Shown piece by piece: positions 1 through 8,349 of a DNA stretch of 9,475 nucleotides; the first letter of the stretch is position 1; each line of letters opens with the position of its first letter. The position numbers and the translations under genes were made by a program. This DNA is from Comamonadaceae bacterium. GTDB taxonomy: Bacteria > Pseudomonadota > Gammaproteobacteria > Burkholderiales > Burkholderiaceae_C. The DNA is taken from positions 1-9,475 of the forward strand of contig CANIDW010000037.1 of the NCBI GenBank assembly GCA_947466165.1, in the 5' to 3' direction. The notes beneath the pieces are model-generated. The model saw nothing but the letters and a program-made list of their open reading frames with translations, made no database searches and had not been told where the DNA came from.

Positions 1-184
1 GGATGGTGCCCAGCGTGAACACCGTCAACAAATGCCAGCCTGGAAAACCGCCGGCGGCAATCCACAAGGCTGACAGCGTGGGCCACAGCAGCAGCAGCCA
101 GCCGGCCGGCCGGTCCCAGCGGATCAACTGCAAGTACAGAGCGAGCTTGCCGGGTGGCGGGCTAGCGGGCAACTCTGAAGACAT
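1..184 (-). CDS. ubiA: 4-hydroxybenzoate polyprenyltransferase UbiA, N-terminal part (cut by window edge)
   Basis: Reading leftward from the ATG at 184-182 gives 61 residues, open to the window edge, beginning [20 protein letters not shown]. The stretch [20 protein letters not shown], followed by [10 protein letters not shown], is the typical start of UbiA: an amphipathic lead-in, the RxDRPxG signature, then the first transmembrane helix. UbiA is an inner-membrane enzyme that attaches the polyprenyl tail to 4-hydroxybenzoate in ubiquinone synthesis. The NDxxDxxxD-type metal and diphosphate motif would lie outside the window, so catalysis cannot be checked. The gene lies 37 bases downstream of the oxyR stop on the same strand, with no terminator seen between, so it probably shares the recG-oxyR transcript. 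No good Shine-Dalgarno precedes the ATG. Identity is fairly sure from the N-terminus alone; another UbiA-superfamily prenyltransferase is the main alternative. Confidence 0.85.
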   Translation of the reverse strand, partial: MSSELPASPPPGKLALYLQLIRWDRPAGWLLLLWPTLSALWIAAGGFPGWHLLTVFTLGTI

Positions 185-221
185 GGGACGGTAGGAGAAG
201 TGAAGGCGGCTCGTGCTGGGC

Positions 222-1220
222 TCAGGACAGCCGCGCGACGCCCGGCAATTCGCAGGCATAAATCGCATTGCGCAGCGCGGCGATGGCTTCATAACGCGTG
301 AAACTGCGGCGCCAGGCCAGCACCACGCGGCGCGTGGGCACATGGCCTTCAAAGGGCAGGTAGCGAATGAAAGAGGGTTCGTCTGATGGCGCGCCTTTGG
401 TGGTTACAGCCTTGACCCCCTTGCGCGCTTTCGCCAGGCTGCCCAAAGCCGCCAGCTCGCCCTTGGGCACGCTCAGGCGCGGCACCAGCGTCACGCCCAT
501 ACCGGCGGCCACCATGTGTTTGATGGTCTCCAGCGAAGAGCCCTCAAAGCTTTTGCTGATGCCTTCGGTGCCGCTGGAAAAACGCGCGAACTCGGGGCAC
601 ACCTCCAGCACATGGTCGCGAAAGCAATGGCCGTTGCCCAGCAAGAGCATGGTTTGCTGCTTGAGCTCTTCGGCCGTGATACTGCTGCGCGCAGCCAGCG
701 GGTGATCGCTGGGTACAGCGGCTACAAAAGGCTCGTCGTACAGCGGCGCGATCGCCAGGTTGGTGTCGGGAAAAGGCTCGGCCAGGATGGCACAGTCGAT
801 CTCGCCTGTGCGCAGCTCTTCAAGCAGCTTGACAGTGAAGTTCTCTTGCAACATCAGCGGCATTTGCGGGCTGAGTGTGATGTTCTGGCGCACCAGGTCG
901 GGCAGCAGGTAGGGTCCGATGGTGTAGATGATGCCCAGGCGCAATGCGCCGGCCAGCGGGTCTTTGCCGCGTTTGGCGATCTCGCGGATGCTGTCGGCCT
1001 GCTCCAGCACGCTTTGGGCCTGGCGCACGATCTCCAGCCCCAAGGGTGTGACCGTGATCTCGTTGGCGTTGCGCTCGAACAGCTTGACCTGCAGCTCTTC
1101 CTCGAGCTTCTTGATCGCCACGCTCAGAGTGGGCTGCGACACATGGCAAGCCTCGGCGCCGCGGCCGAAATGTTTTTCGCGGGCCACGGCCACGATGTAT
1201 TTGAGTTCGGTGAGGGTCAT
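222..1220 (-). CDS. oxyR: Hydrogen-peroxide-sensing LysR-family regulator OxyR
   Basis: This 332-residue LysR-type regulator has an N-terminal winged helix-turn-helix (about 1-60; [17 protein letters not shown] is the recognition region) and a periplasmic-binding-protein-like sensor domain (about 90-310). The redox cysteines fall at Cys199 and Cys208 within [14 protein letters not shown], the same numbers as in E. coli OxyR. Thr100, Thr129 and His198, residues implicated in peroxide binding in OxyR proteins, are also present. OxyR forms a Cys199-Cys208 disulfide on meeting H2O2 and then controls antioxidant genes. The protein is longer than E. coli OxyR (305 residues), mainly through an insertion at about 253-282 between the LSVP and RYLPF segments. 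It starts 24 bases after the recG stop with a weak AGGA ten bases before the ATG, so it is probably co-transcribed with recG. I found no convincing OxyR-type ATAG/CTAT tandem site in the intergenic regions. Confidence 0.95.
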   Translation of the reverse strand: MTLTELKYIVAVAREKHFGRGAEACHVSQPTLSVAIKKLEEELQVKLFERNANEITVTPLGLEIVRQAQSVLEQADSIREIAKRGKDPLAGALRLGIIYTIGPYLLPDLVRQNITLSPQMPLMLQENFTVKLLEELRTGEIDCAILAEPFPDTNLAIAPLYDEPFVAAVPSDHPLAARSSITAEELKQQTMLLLGNGHCFRDHVLEVCPEFARFSSGTEGISKSFEGSSLETIKHMVAAGMGVTLVPRLSVPKGELAALGSLAKARKGVKAVTTKGAPSDEPSFIRYLPFEGHVPTRRVVLAWRRSFTRYEAIAALRNAIYACELPGVARLS

Positions 1221-1244
1221 GTGCTGATTGTCCTGCTTTGTCGC

Positions 1245-3350
<2,106 letters not shown>

Positions 3351-3453
3351 GCGTTGATTGTGCCTTTGCGGGCGCGGCTGCCGCCGTGCCAAAATCGTGG
3401 CGCAACCTATTTTTATCTTCACCTTGGAACGGGCCCGTCCGGCCCTCAAGCGC
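3351..3453. promoter_or_regulatory. recG/queA divergent intergenic region
   Basis: These 103 bases separate the divergent starts of recG and queA and must hold the promoters of both unless transcription enters from elsewhere. The half near queA is AT-richer (about 3391-3420), with a possible plus-strand -10 TATCTT at 3414-3419. No matching -35 stands at the proper distance, so I do not assign exact promoters. No repeat or clear operator is visible. Confidence 0.4.
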
Positions 3454-4539
3454 ATGACATTGCCCTCTGCCCCTGAGCCTCAGCGCGTTTTCACGCTGGC
3501 TGATTTTGACTTTCACCTGCCCCCCGAACTGATCGCCCAGCACCCGCCCGCTGAGCGCAGCGGCTCGCGCCTGCTAGACGGCAGGCAGGCCAAGCCTGCA
3601 GACCGCCACTTTGCCGAGCTGGCCGACTTGCTCAAGCCCGGCGACCTGCTGGTGTTCAACGACACGCAGGTGGTCAAGGCCAGGTTGTATGGCCAGAAAA
3701 CCAGCGGCGGGCGGCTTGAGCTGCTGATCGAGCGGGTGCTGGAGAGCGGCCAGGGCCTTGAAGTGGCCGCGCACATGAAGGTCAGCAAAAAACCGCTGCC
3801 TGGCGCGGTCTTGCAGATGGACGGCGGCTTCACCGCCACGCTGATCGGACGCTGGCCGAATGCCGACGGCCCGCTCTACCACTTCACCCTGAGCGACGAC
3901 CCCTACGCGCTGATGGCTGCGCACGGCCATGTGCCGCTGCCGCCTTACATCACGCACGCCGACTCGGCCGAGGACGAAGCGCGTTACCAGACTGTCTTTG
4001 CCAAACACCCCGGCGCCGTGGCCGCACCGACCGCAGCGCTGCACTTTGATGAGGCCATGCTGGCGCGCCTGACGGCCCACGGCGTGGCGCAGGCCAGCGT
4101 CACACTGCACGTGGGCGCCGGCACCTTTCAGCCGGTCAAAACCGAGATTGTGAGCGAGCATGTGATGCATTTCGAGCGCTTCGAGGTGCCGCCGGCCACC
4201 TTGCGGGCGATTGCCGACTGCCGCGCCCGCGGCGGACGCGTGGTGGCTGTGGGCACCACCACCGTGCGGGCGCTGGAGTCACAGGCGCACTTTGGCGACG
4301 ACTGCCGCGACACCAACATCTTCATCACGCCGGGCTTCGAGTTTCGGGTGGTGGACTTGCTGCTAACCAACTTTCATTTGCCCAAAAGCACCTTGATGAT
4401 GTTGGTCAGCGCCTTCGCGGGCCATGCGCACATCATGGCGCTGTACGAACACGCGATTGCCGAACGCTATCGTTTTTTCAGCTACGGCGACGCGATGCTG
4501 CTGGCGCTGGCTCCCGCGCAGAAACGCAGTTCAAGCTGA
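3454..4539 (+). CDS. queA: S-adenosylmethionine:tRNA ribosyltransferase-isomerase QueA
   Basis: This 361-residue enzyme (E. coli QueA 356) transfers and isomerises the ribosyl group of S-adenosylmethionine onto 7-aminomethyl-7-deazaguanine (preQ1) at tRNA position 34, giving epoxyqueuosine. Visible family blocks are FDFHLPPELIAQHPPAERS (from 18), LLVFNDTQVVKARL (65-78), HPGAVAAPTAALHF (185-198), TLHVGAGTFQPV (217-228), VGTTTVRALES (266-276), DTNIFITPGFEFR (286-298), LLTNFHLPKSTLMMLVSAFAG (from 303) and YRFFSYGDAMLL near the C-terminus. All expected blocks are present, so it looks functional. The frame is open back to 3358, but the ATG at 3454 fits the family N-terminus and avoids overlap with recG. 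Its Shine-Dalgarno is weak. The partner enzyme tgt lies downstream on the same strand, but a toxin-antitoxin pair interrupts the usual close queA-tgt arrangement. Confidence 0.97.
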   Translation: MTLPSAPEPQRVFTLADFDFHLPPELIAQHPPAERSGSRLLDGRQAKPADRHFAELADLLKPGDLLVFNDTQVVKARLYGQKTSGGRLELLIERVLESGQGLEVAAHMKVSKKPLPGAVLQMDGGFTATLIGRWPNADGPLYHFTLSDDPYALMAAHGHVPLPPYITHADSAEDEARYQTVFAKHPGAVAAPTAALHFDEAMLARLTAHGVAQASVTLHVGAGTFQPVKTEIVSEHVMHFERFEVPPATLRAIADCRARGGRVVAVGTTTVRALESQAHFGDDCRDTNIFITPGFEFRVVDLLLTNFHLPKSTLMMLVSAFAGHAHIMALYEHAIAERYRFFSYGDAMLLALAPAQKRSSS

Positions 4540-4588
4540 GCAACCATGCGTGCCGGCCAATCCGTCTTTGTGCATGCGCGCCATGGAG

Positions 4589-4620
4589 GCCGGCACCCGG
4601 GATAAGACGCCGGCGTTTTT
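4589..4620 (+). terminator. Possible intrinsic terminator after queA
   Basis: GCCGGC at 4589-4594 can pair with GCCGGC at 4609-4614 across a 14-base loop, followed after one G by five T (4616-4620). It lies 50 bases past the queA stop. The stem is only six base pairs and the loop is large, so this is tentative. If it works, it separates queA from the antisense side of the toxin gene and from tgt. Confidence 0.4.
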
Positions 4621-4652
4621 CCGCAAAAATCTGGTCTGAACCGCTAGCCTCG

Positions 4653-4680
4653 CCCGGCGCCAGGCTCAGGCGCCGGGTTT
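4653..4680 (+). terminator. Perfect GC hairpin overlapping the 3' end of the toxin gene
   Basis: CCCGGCGCC (4653-4661) is a perfect inverted repeat of GGCGCCGGG (4669-4677), with a 7-base loop and then only three T on the plus strand (4678-4680). The right arm and most of the loop encode or flank the last codons and the stop (4668-4666) of the minus-strand toxin gene. The nine-pair all-GC stem is stable, but the T-run is poor and the minus side has none. It may stop queA read-through or protect the toxin mRNA 3' end; both roles are inferred. Confidence 0.45.
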
Positions 4681-5046
4681 GGGCTGGTAGAGCACGCCGT
4701 CCATCCCCTGGTAGTCCGCATCCTGCGTCCAGAAGGTGGCATCAAACTCCCGCGCCATGGCGTACATCGCCGCGTCGGCCATGGCCAGTTTGTGGCGCGC
4801 TGCGATGTGGGCAGCGGCAACCGCGCGCGCGTCGGTGAAATCGAGCACCCGGCCCAGTCGCATCACGTCCAGGCAGCTTTTCACCAGGTCGGCGGGCAGG
4901 CTGCGGCTGAGCACCCGGTGCACTTCAAAAAGTGAAATGGTGGGCACCAGCAGATGGTTGCGGTCTTCGATAACGGGTTTGAACACGGGGCCGTTGGCAC
5001 CGGCCCGAAAGAACTCGATCCAACCGGAAGAATCGACGACGTTCAT
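4666..5046 (-). CDS. vapC: PIN-domain ribonuclease toxin, VapC family
   Basis: This 126-residue protein is a single PIN domain, the usual size for VapC toxins. The four acidic positions that hold the metal ions can be placed: Asp5 in NVVDSSGWIEF, Glu41 in TISLFEVHRVL, Asp91 in KLAMADAAMYA, and Asp109 (with Asp111) in FWTQDADY. These match the PIN pattern of an N-terminal D, a mid-helix E, an AD-AMYA-type helix and a TxDxD strand end, so catalysis looks intact. VapC toxins are Mg-dependent endoribonucleases; those characterised mostly cut tRNA or rRNA and are silenced by the partner antitoxin. The start ATG (5046-5044) directly follows the antitoxin stop (TGAATG), which points to coupled translation. 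It lies antisense to the flanking queA and tgt. The exact RNA target cannot be told from sequence. Confidence 0.9.
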   Translation of the reverse strand: MNVVDSSGWIEFFRAGANGPVFKPVIEDRNHLLVPTISLFEVHRVLSRSLPADLVKSCLDVMRLGRVLDFTDARAVAAAHIAARHKLAMADAAMYAMAREFDATFWTQDADYQGMDGVLYQPKPGA

Positions 5047-5280
5047 TCAAAACTCCCGGTCCGGCTCTTTCTCGGGTTCAATGTCGCCCAGGTCGTAGCC
5101 TTTGAGCATGCCGTAATAGGTGCTCATGGGCAGTTCCGGTTTGATCACCAACTCGTTGCCGCGCAGTTCAAAATGGATGTGCGAGCCCGCCGTGATGCCC
5201 AGCTTGGCGCGCATTGCCGCAGGTAGCGTGACCTGGCCCTTACTGGATACGATGGCTTCTACTTCAGCAATGCCTGACAT
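5047..5280 (-). CDS. vapB: AbrB/SpoVT-type antitoxin, VapB family
   Basis: This 77-residue protein has an N-terminal swapped-hairpin AbrB/MazE-like DNA-binding domain. The signature runs from about residue 8: AIVSSKGQVTLPAAMRAKLG, followed by ITAGSHIHFEL and ELVIKPE. The acidic C-terminal tail (GYDLGDIEPEKEPDREF) is the part that usually wraps the toxin. Such antitoxins bind the toxin active site and, alone or as a complex, repress their own promoter. The frame opens at 5301, but the ATG at 5280 is preferred because GGAGG lies six bases before it and the domain begins immediately. The gene precedes and directly abuts the PIN toxin gene, the classic antitoxin-first order. Confidence 0.9.
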   Translation of the reverse strand: MSGIAEVEAIVSSKGQVTLPAAMRAKLGITAGSHIHFELRGNELVIKPELPMSTYYGMLKGYDLGDIEPEKEPDREF

Positions 5281-5286
5281 ACAAAA

Positions 5287-5291
5287 CCTCC
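5287..5291 (-). promoter_or_regulatory. Ribosome binding site of the antitoxin gene
   Basis: On the minus strand GGAGG is followed by TTTTGT and then ATG at 5280, an ideal spacing of six bases. It is one of the strongest Shine-Dalgarno sequences in the window and decides the antitoxin start. The toxin gene lacks such a site of its own, which would favour antitoxin synthesis. Confidence 0.85.
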
Positions 5292-5293
5292 AA

Positions 5294-5301
5294 ACTTTCA
5301 A

Positions 5302-5306
<5 letters not shown>
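5294..5306. repeat. Inverted repeat between the vapB promoter and ribosome binding site
   Basis: ACTTT (5294-5298) and AAAGT (5302-5306) form an inverted repeat with a 3-base centre. It sits just upstream of the GGAGG site and about where transcription from the predicted TATAAT would begin. Such a position suits an autoregulatory operator for the VapB antitoxin; this is inference, and A/T-rich short repeats can arise by chance. Confidence 0.45.
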
Positions 5307-6526
<1,220 letters not shown>

Positions 6527-6528
6527 CG

Positions 6529-6557
6529 AAAAAAAGCCCCGGCACCCGGGGCTTTTT
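6529..6557. terminator. Bidirectional intrinsic terminator between tgt and the diiron gene
   Basis: GCCCCGG (6536-6542) pairs perfectly with CCGGGGC (6546-6552) around a CAC loop. The flanking A-run (6529-6535) and T-run (6553-6557) extend the stem to 12 pairs. The hairpin is followed by five T on the plus strand and seven on the minus strand. It starts two bases after the tgt stop and lies 21 bases beyond the stop of the convergent minus-strand gene, so it serves both. Confidence 0.93.
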
Positions 6558-6577
6558 GCGAGCTAGCAGGCCAGCGC

Positions 6578-7441
6578 TTAGCTGGCCACCGGGGTCGTAA
6601 CGCCGGCGGCCGCCATGCCCCGGCTGAGCTCTTTGCGGTAACGATTGAGTTCTTGCACAGTCTTGAAACTCTGCTCCATCAGCAAGCTCATGTTGTGCAG
6701 GATGCGCTCGACAACTTTGCTTTCCCAGACGGCGTCAAACTTGATCTGAGTGTCCAGCCAATGCTCCAGCCACAGCGGGTCGGGCAGGCGCGATTGGACG
6801 GTATCTCTGGGAAACAAAGCCTTGTTCACATGCAGATTGGTCGGGTGCAGGGCTTGTGCGGTACGGCGGGCGCTGGCCATCAACACGCCGACCTTGCTGA
6901 AGGCGGCCAAGGCCTCATCGCCGAATTTGTGGATCGCACGCTTCATGTAACGCAGGTAGGCGCCGCCGTGGCGCGCTTCGTCCTGGCTGAGCTGGGTGTA
7001 GATTTGCTTGATGACGGGCTCGCTGTGCCATTCGCTGGCGCGGCGGTACCAGTGGTTCAGCCGGATCTCGCCGCAAAAATGCAGCATCAGGGTTTCCAGC
7101 GCGGGCGCGGGCTCGAACTCGAAGCGCACTTCATGCAGCTCGGCCTCGGTGGGCACCAGATCGGGCCGAAAGCGCCGCAGGTACTCCATCAACACCAGCG
7201 AATGTTTTTGCTCTTCAAAAAACCAGATCGACATGAAGGCCGAAAAATCGCTGTCATCTCGGTTATCGCGCAAAAACATCTCGGTGGCCGGCAAGGCGGC
7301 CCACTCGGTGATGGCGTTCATCTTGATCGTTTGCGCCTGCTCTTCGGAGAGTTTGGACGCGTCAAAGCTGGCCCAGGGAATATCCTTGTCCATGTCCCAG
7401 CGGACGGCTTCGAGTTGTTTAAACAATTCCGGGTAAAGCAT
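6578..7441 (-). CDS. Ferritin-like diiron protein, acyl-ACP-desaturase-like, function unknown
   Basis: This 287-residue, largely helical protein carries the ligand set of a four-helix-bundle diiron centre: Glu46 (in AITEWAAL), Glu77 and His80 (FFEEQKHS), Glu125 (HFCGEIRLNHW), and Glu155 and His158 (QDEARHGG). Two ExxH motifs with single Glu ligands before each is the pattern of class II diiron proteins, and the spacing resembles soluble acyl-ACP desaturases more than iron-storage ferritins. There is no signal peptide or membrane segment. A GAGG seven bases before the ATG supports the start. It converges on tgt across a shared terminator and is divergent from the peroxidase gene, so it appears to be a single-gene unit. 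The substrate is unknown; desaturation, hydroxylation or an oxidase-type role are all possible. I am confident of the fold class, not of the reaction. Confidence 0.75.
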   Translation of the reverse strand: MLYPELFKQLEAVRWDMDKDIPWASFDASKLSEEQAQTIKMNAITEWAALPATEMFLRDNRDDSDFSAFMSIWFFEEQKHSLVLMEYLRRFRPDLVPTEAELHEVRFEFEPAPALETLMLHFCGEIRLNHWYRRASEWHSEPVIKQIYTQLSQDEARHGGAYLRYMKRAIHKFGDEALAAFSKVGVLMASARRTAQALHPTNLHVNKALFPRDTVQSRLPDPLWLEHWLDTQIKFDAVWESKVVERILHNMSLLMEQSFKTVQELNRYRKELSRGMAAAGVTTPVAS

Positions 7442-7637
7442 CTGATTTCCTCATGCAGCAGGTGAATGCTTACTCATTTTAAGCTTTGAAGACGGCGGTT
7501 GTGGCCAGGCCGGGGCATGCCCGTTCCGGCTTGACGGCCTTTAGAAGCCTGTAGTCCGTGCCATCCTACCAAAGCGCTTTATAGTGAGCCAAATGTGTTT
7601 TTTAATGCTGCGCTGCGGCGTCAACCTGAGTGTCAAT
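7442..7637. promoter_or_regulatory. Divergent intergenic region between the diiron and peroxidase genes
   Basis: About 196 bases lie between the two chosen starts. Toward the peroxidase there is a perfect 10-base palindrome AAAGCGCTTT (7571-7580) running into TATAGT (7580-7585), which matches five of six bases of a -10, without a convincing -35. The centre (7507-7540) holds nested GC inverted repeats: AGGCCG 7507-7512 with CGGCCT 7535-7540, and the palindrome GGGCATGCCC 7513-7522. No RNA gene or further ORF is supported. Confidence 0.4.
7449..7452 (-). promoter_or_regulatory. Ribosome binding site of the diiron protein gene
   Basis: On the minus strand GAGG is followed by AAATCAG and the ATG at 7441, a spacing of seven bases. 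This supports the chosen start. A TAAAAT at 7481-7476 could be a -10, but no fitting -35 was found. Confidence 0.7.
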
Positions 7638-8240
7638 ATGCTGCCCAATGATTTTTTTACACGCCGCGTCCACATCCTTTCCTTTTTGTTAAGCGTCCTG
7701 CTTGCGATGACTTTGGCCGGCAAGGCCAGCGCGCAAAGCAGCCCCCAGGGCCAGCTCGCCTGCCCGGCCATGCTGCAGCACACTTTTTTGCGATTGCAAG
7801 ATGAAAAGCCCCAGGAACTCTGCCAGTACGCCGGCAAGGTGCTGCTGGTGGTCAACACGGCCAGTTTTTGCGGTTTCACTTCTCAGTACGAAGGCTTGGA
7901 GGCCTTGTCAACCAAATACAAAGACCGCGGCTTGGTCGTTTTGGGCTTCCCTTCGAATGATTTTTCCCAGGAAAAAGGCAGCAACAAGGAAATTGCCGAC
8001 TTTTGCGAGAACACCTTCAACGTGAAATTTCCCATGTTCGTCAAGTCACGAGTCTCCGGCAGCGGCGCCAACCCGCTGTTCAAGCAATTGGCCACGGCCA
8101 GCAGCACCCCGGCCCGCTGGAATTTCTACAAGTACATCGTCAGCCGTGATGGCAGCAAGGTCAGCGGCTTCAATTCCACCGTAGACCCCAAGGACCCGCG
8201 CTTCATCAAAGCCCTGGAAAGCATGCTCGCAGCGAAATAA
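7638..8240 (+). CDS. Exported glutathione peroxidase-family thiol peroxidase
   Basis: This 200-residue protein starts with a signal peptide: basic n-region with TRR, hydrophobic ILSFLLSVLLAMTLAG, and an ASA site before QSSPQ, so it is probably periplasmic. The mature part is a glutathione peroxidase fold. The peroxidatic cysteine sits in VVNTASFCGFTSQYEGLEAL (Cys in place of selenocysteine), the conserved Gln in GFPSNDFSQEKG, and the Trp-Asn pair in ARWNFYKYIV. The usual FPCNQF cysteine is Ser here. A second cysteine in DFCENTFNVKFPMF is where the resolving cysteine of thioredoxin-dependent members lies, so a Cys-Cys cycle with a thioredoxin-like reductant is more likely than use of glutathione. 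Upstream in-frame starts exist (GTG 7584, ATG 7593, ATG 7605), but the ATG at 7638 gives a normal signal-peptide n-region. Its Shine-Dalgarno is weak, so the start is tentative. A periplasmic role in removing peroxides is inferred. Confidence 0.87.
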   Translation: MLPNDFFTRRVHILSFLLSVLLAMTLAGKASAQSSPQGQLACPAMLQHTFLRLQDEKPQELCQYAGKVLLVVNTASFCGFTSQYEGLEALSTKYKDRGLVVLGFPSNDFSQEKGSNKEIADFCENTFNVKFPMFVKSRVSGSGANPLFKQLATASSTPARWNFYKYIVSRDGSKVSGFNSTVDPKDPRFIKALESMLAAK

Positions 8241-8349
8241 AACTCATCAGTCATAATCTTACTGAGTGGTTCACCACCCACGTCGCTCAGGCCCGCCAGG
8301 CTCCCACCTGCCATCGCAATTTTTCACACAGCCACAGAGCCGGACAGAC
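8241..8349. other. Intergenic region before the FAD oxidoreductase gene
   Basis: These 109 bases separate the peroxidase stop from the next start on the same strand. No hairpin followed by a T-run is seen, so read-through from the peroxidase gene is possible. CATAAT at 8252-8257 could be a -10, but no -35 stands at the right distance. Confidence 0.35.

Noticed and set aside
3..194. Plus-strand 63-codon ORF at the left edge
   Set aside because: It is the antisense shadow of the UbiA N-terminus, which has clear family sequence on the minus strand.
3351..3455. N-terminal extension of recG to an ATG at 3455
   Set aside because: It would add 35 basic, low-complexity residues and overlap the queA start; the ATG at 3350 gives normal RecG length.
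6653..7465. Plus-strand 270-codon ORF
   Set aside because: It lies opposite the diiron protein gene, which has the ligand motifs and a good ribosome binding site.
7584..7637. Longer N-terminus of the peroxidase from GTG 7584 or ATG 7593/7605
   Set aside because: It would place 11-18 extra residues before an otherwise normal signal peptide, and 7584 overlaps the only -10-like sequence.
8242..8267. ACTCA/TGAGT inverted repeat after the peroxidase gene as a terminator
   Set aside because: The arms are only five bases with a 16-base loop and no T-run follows.
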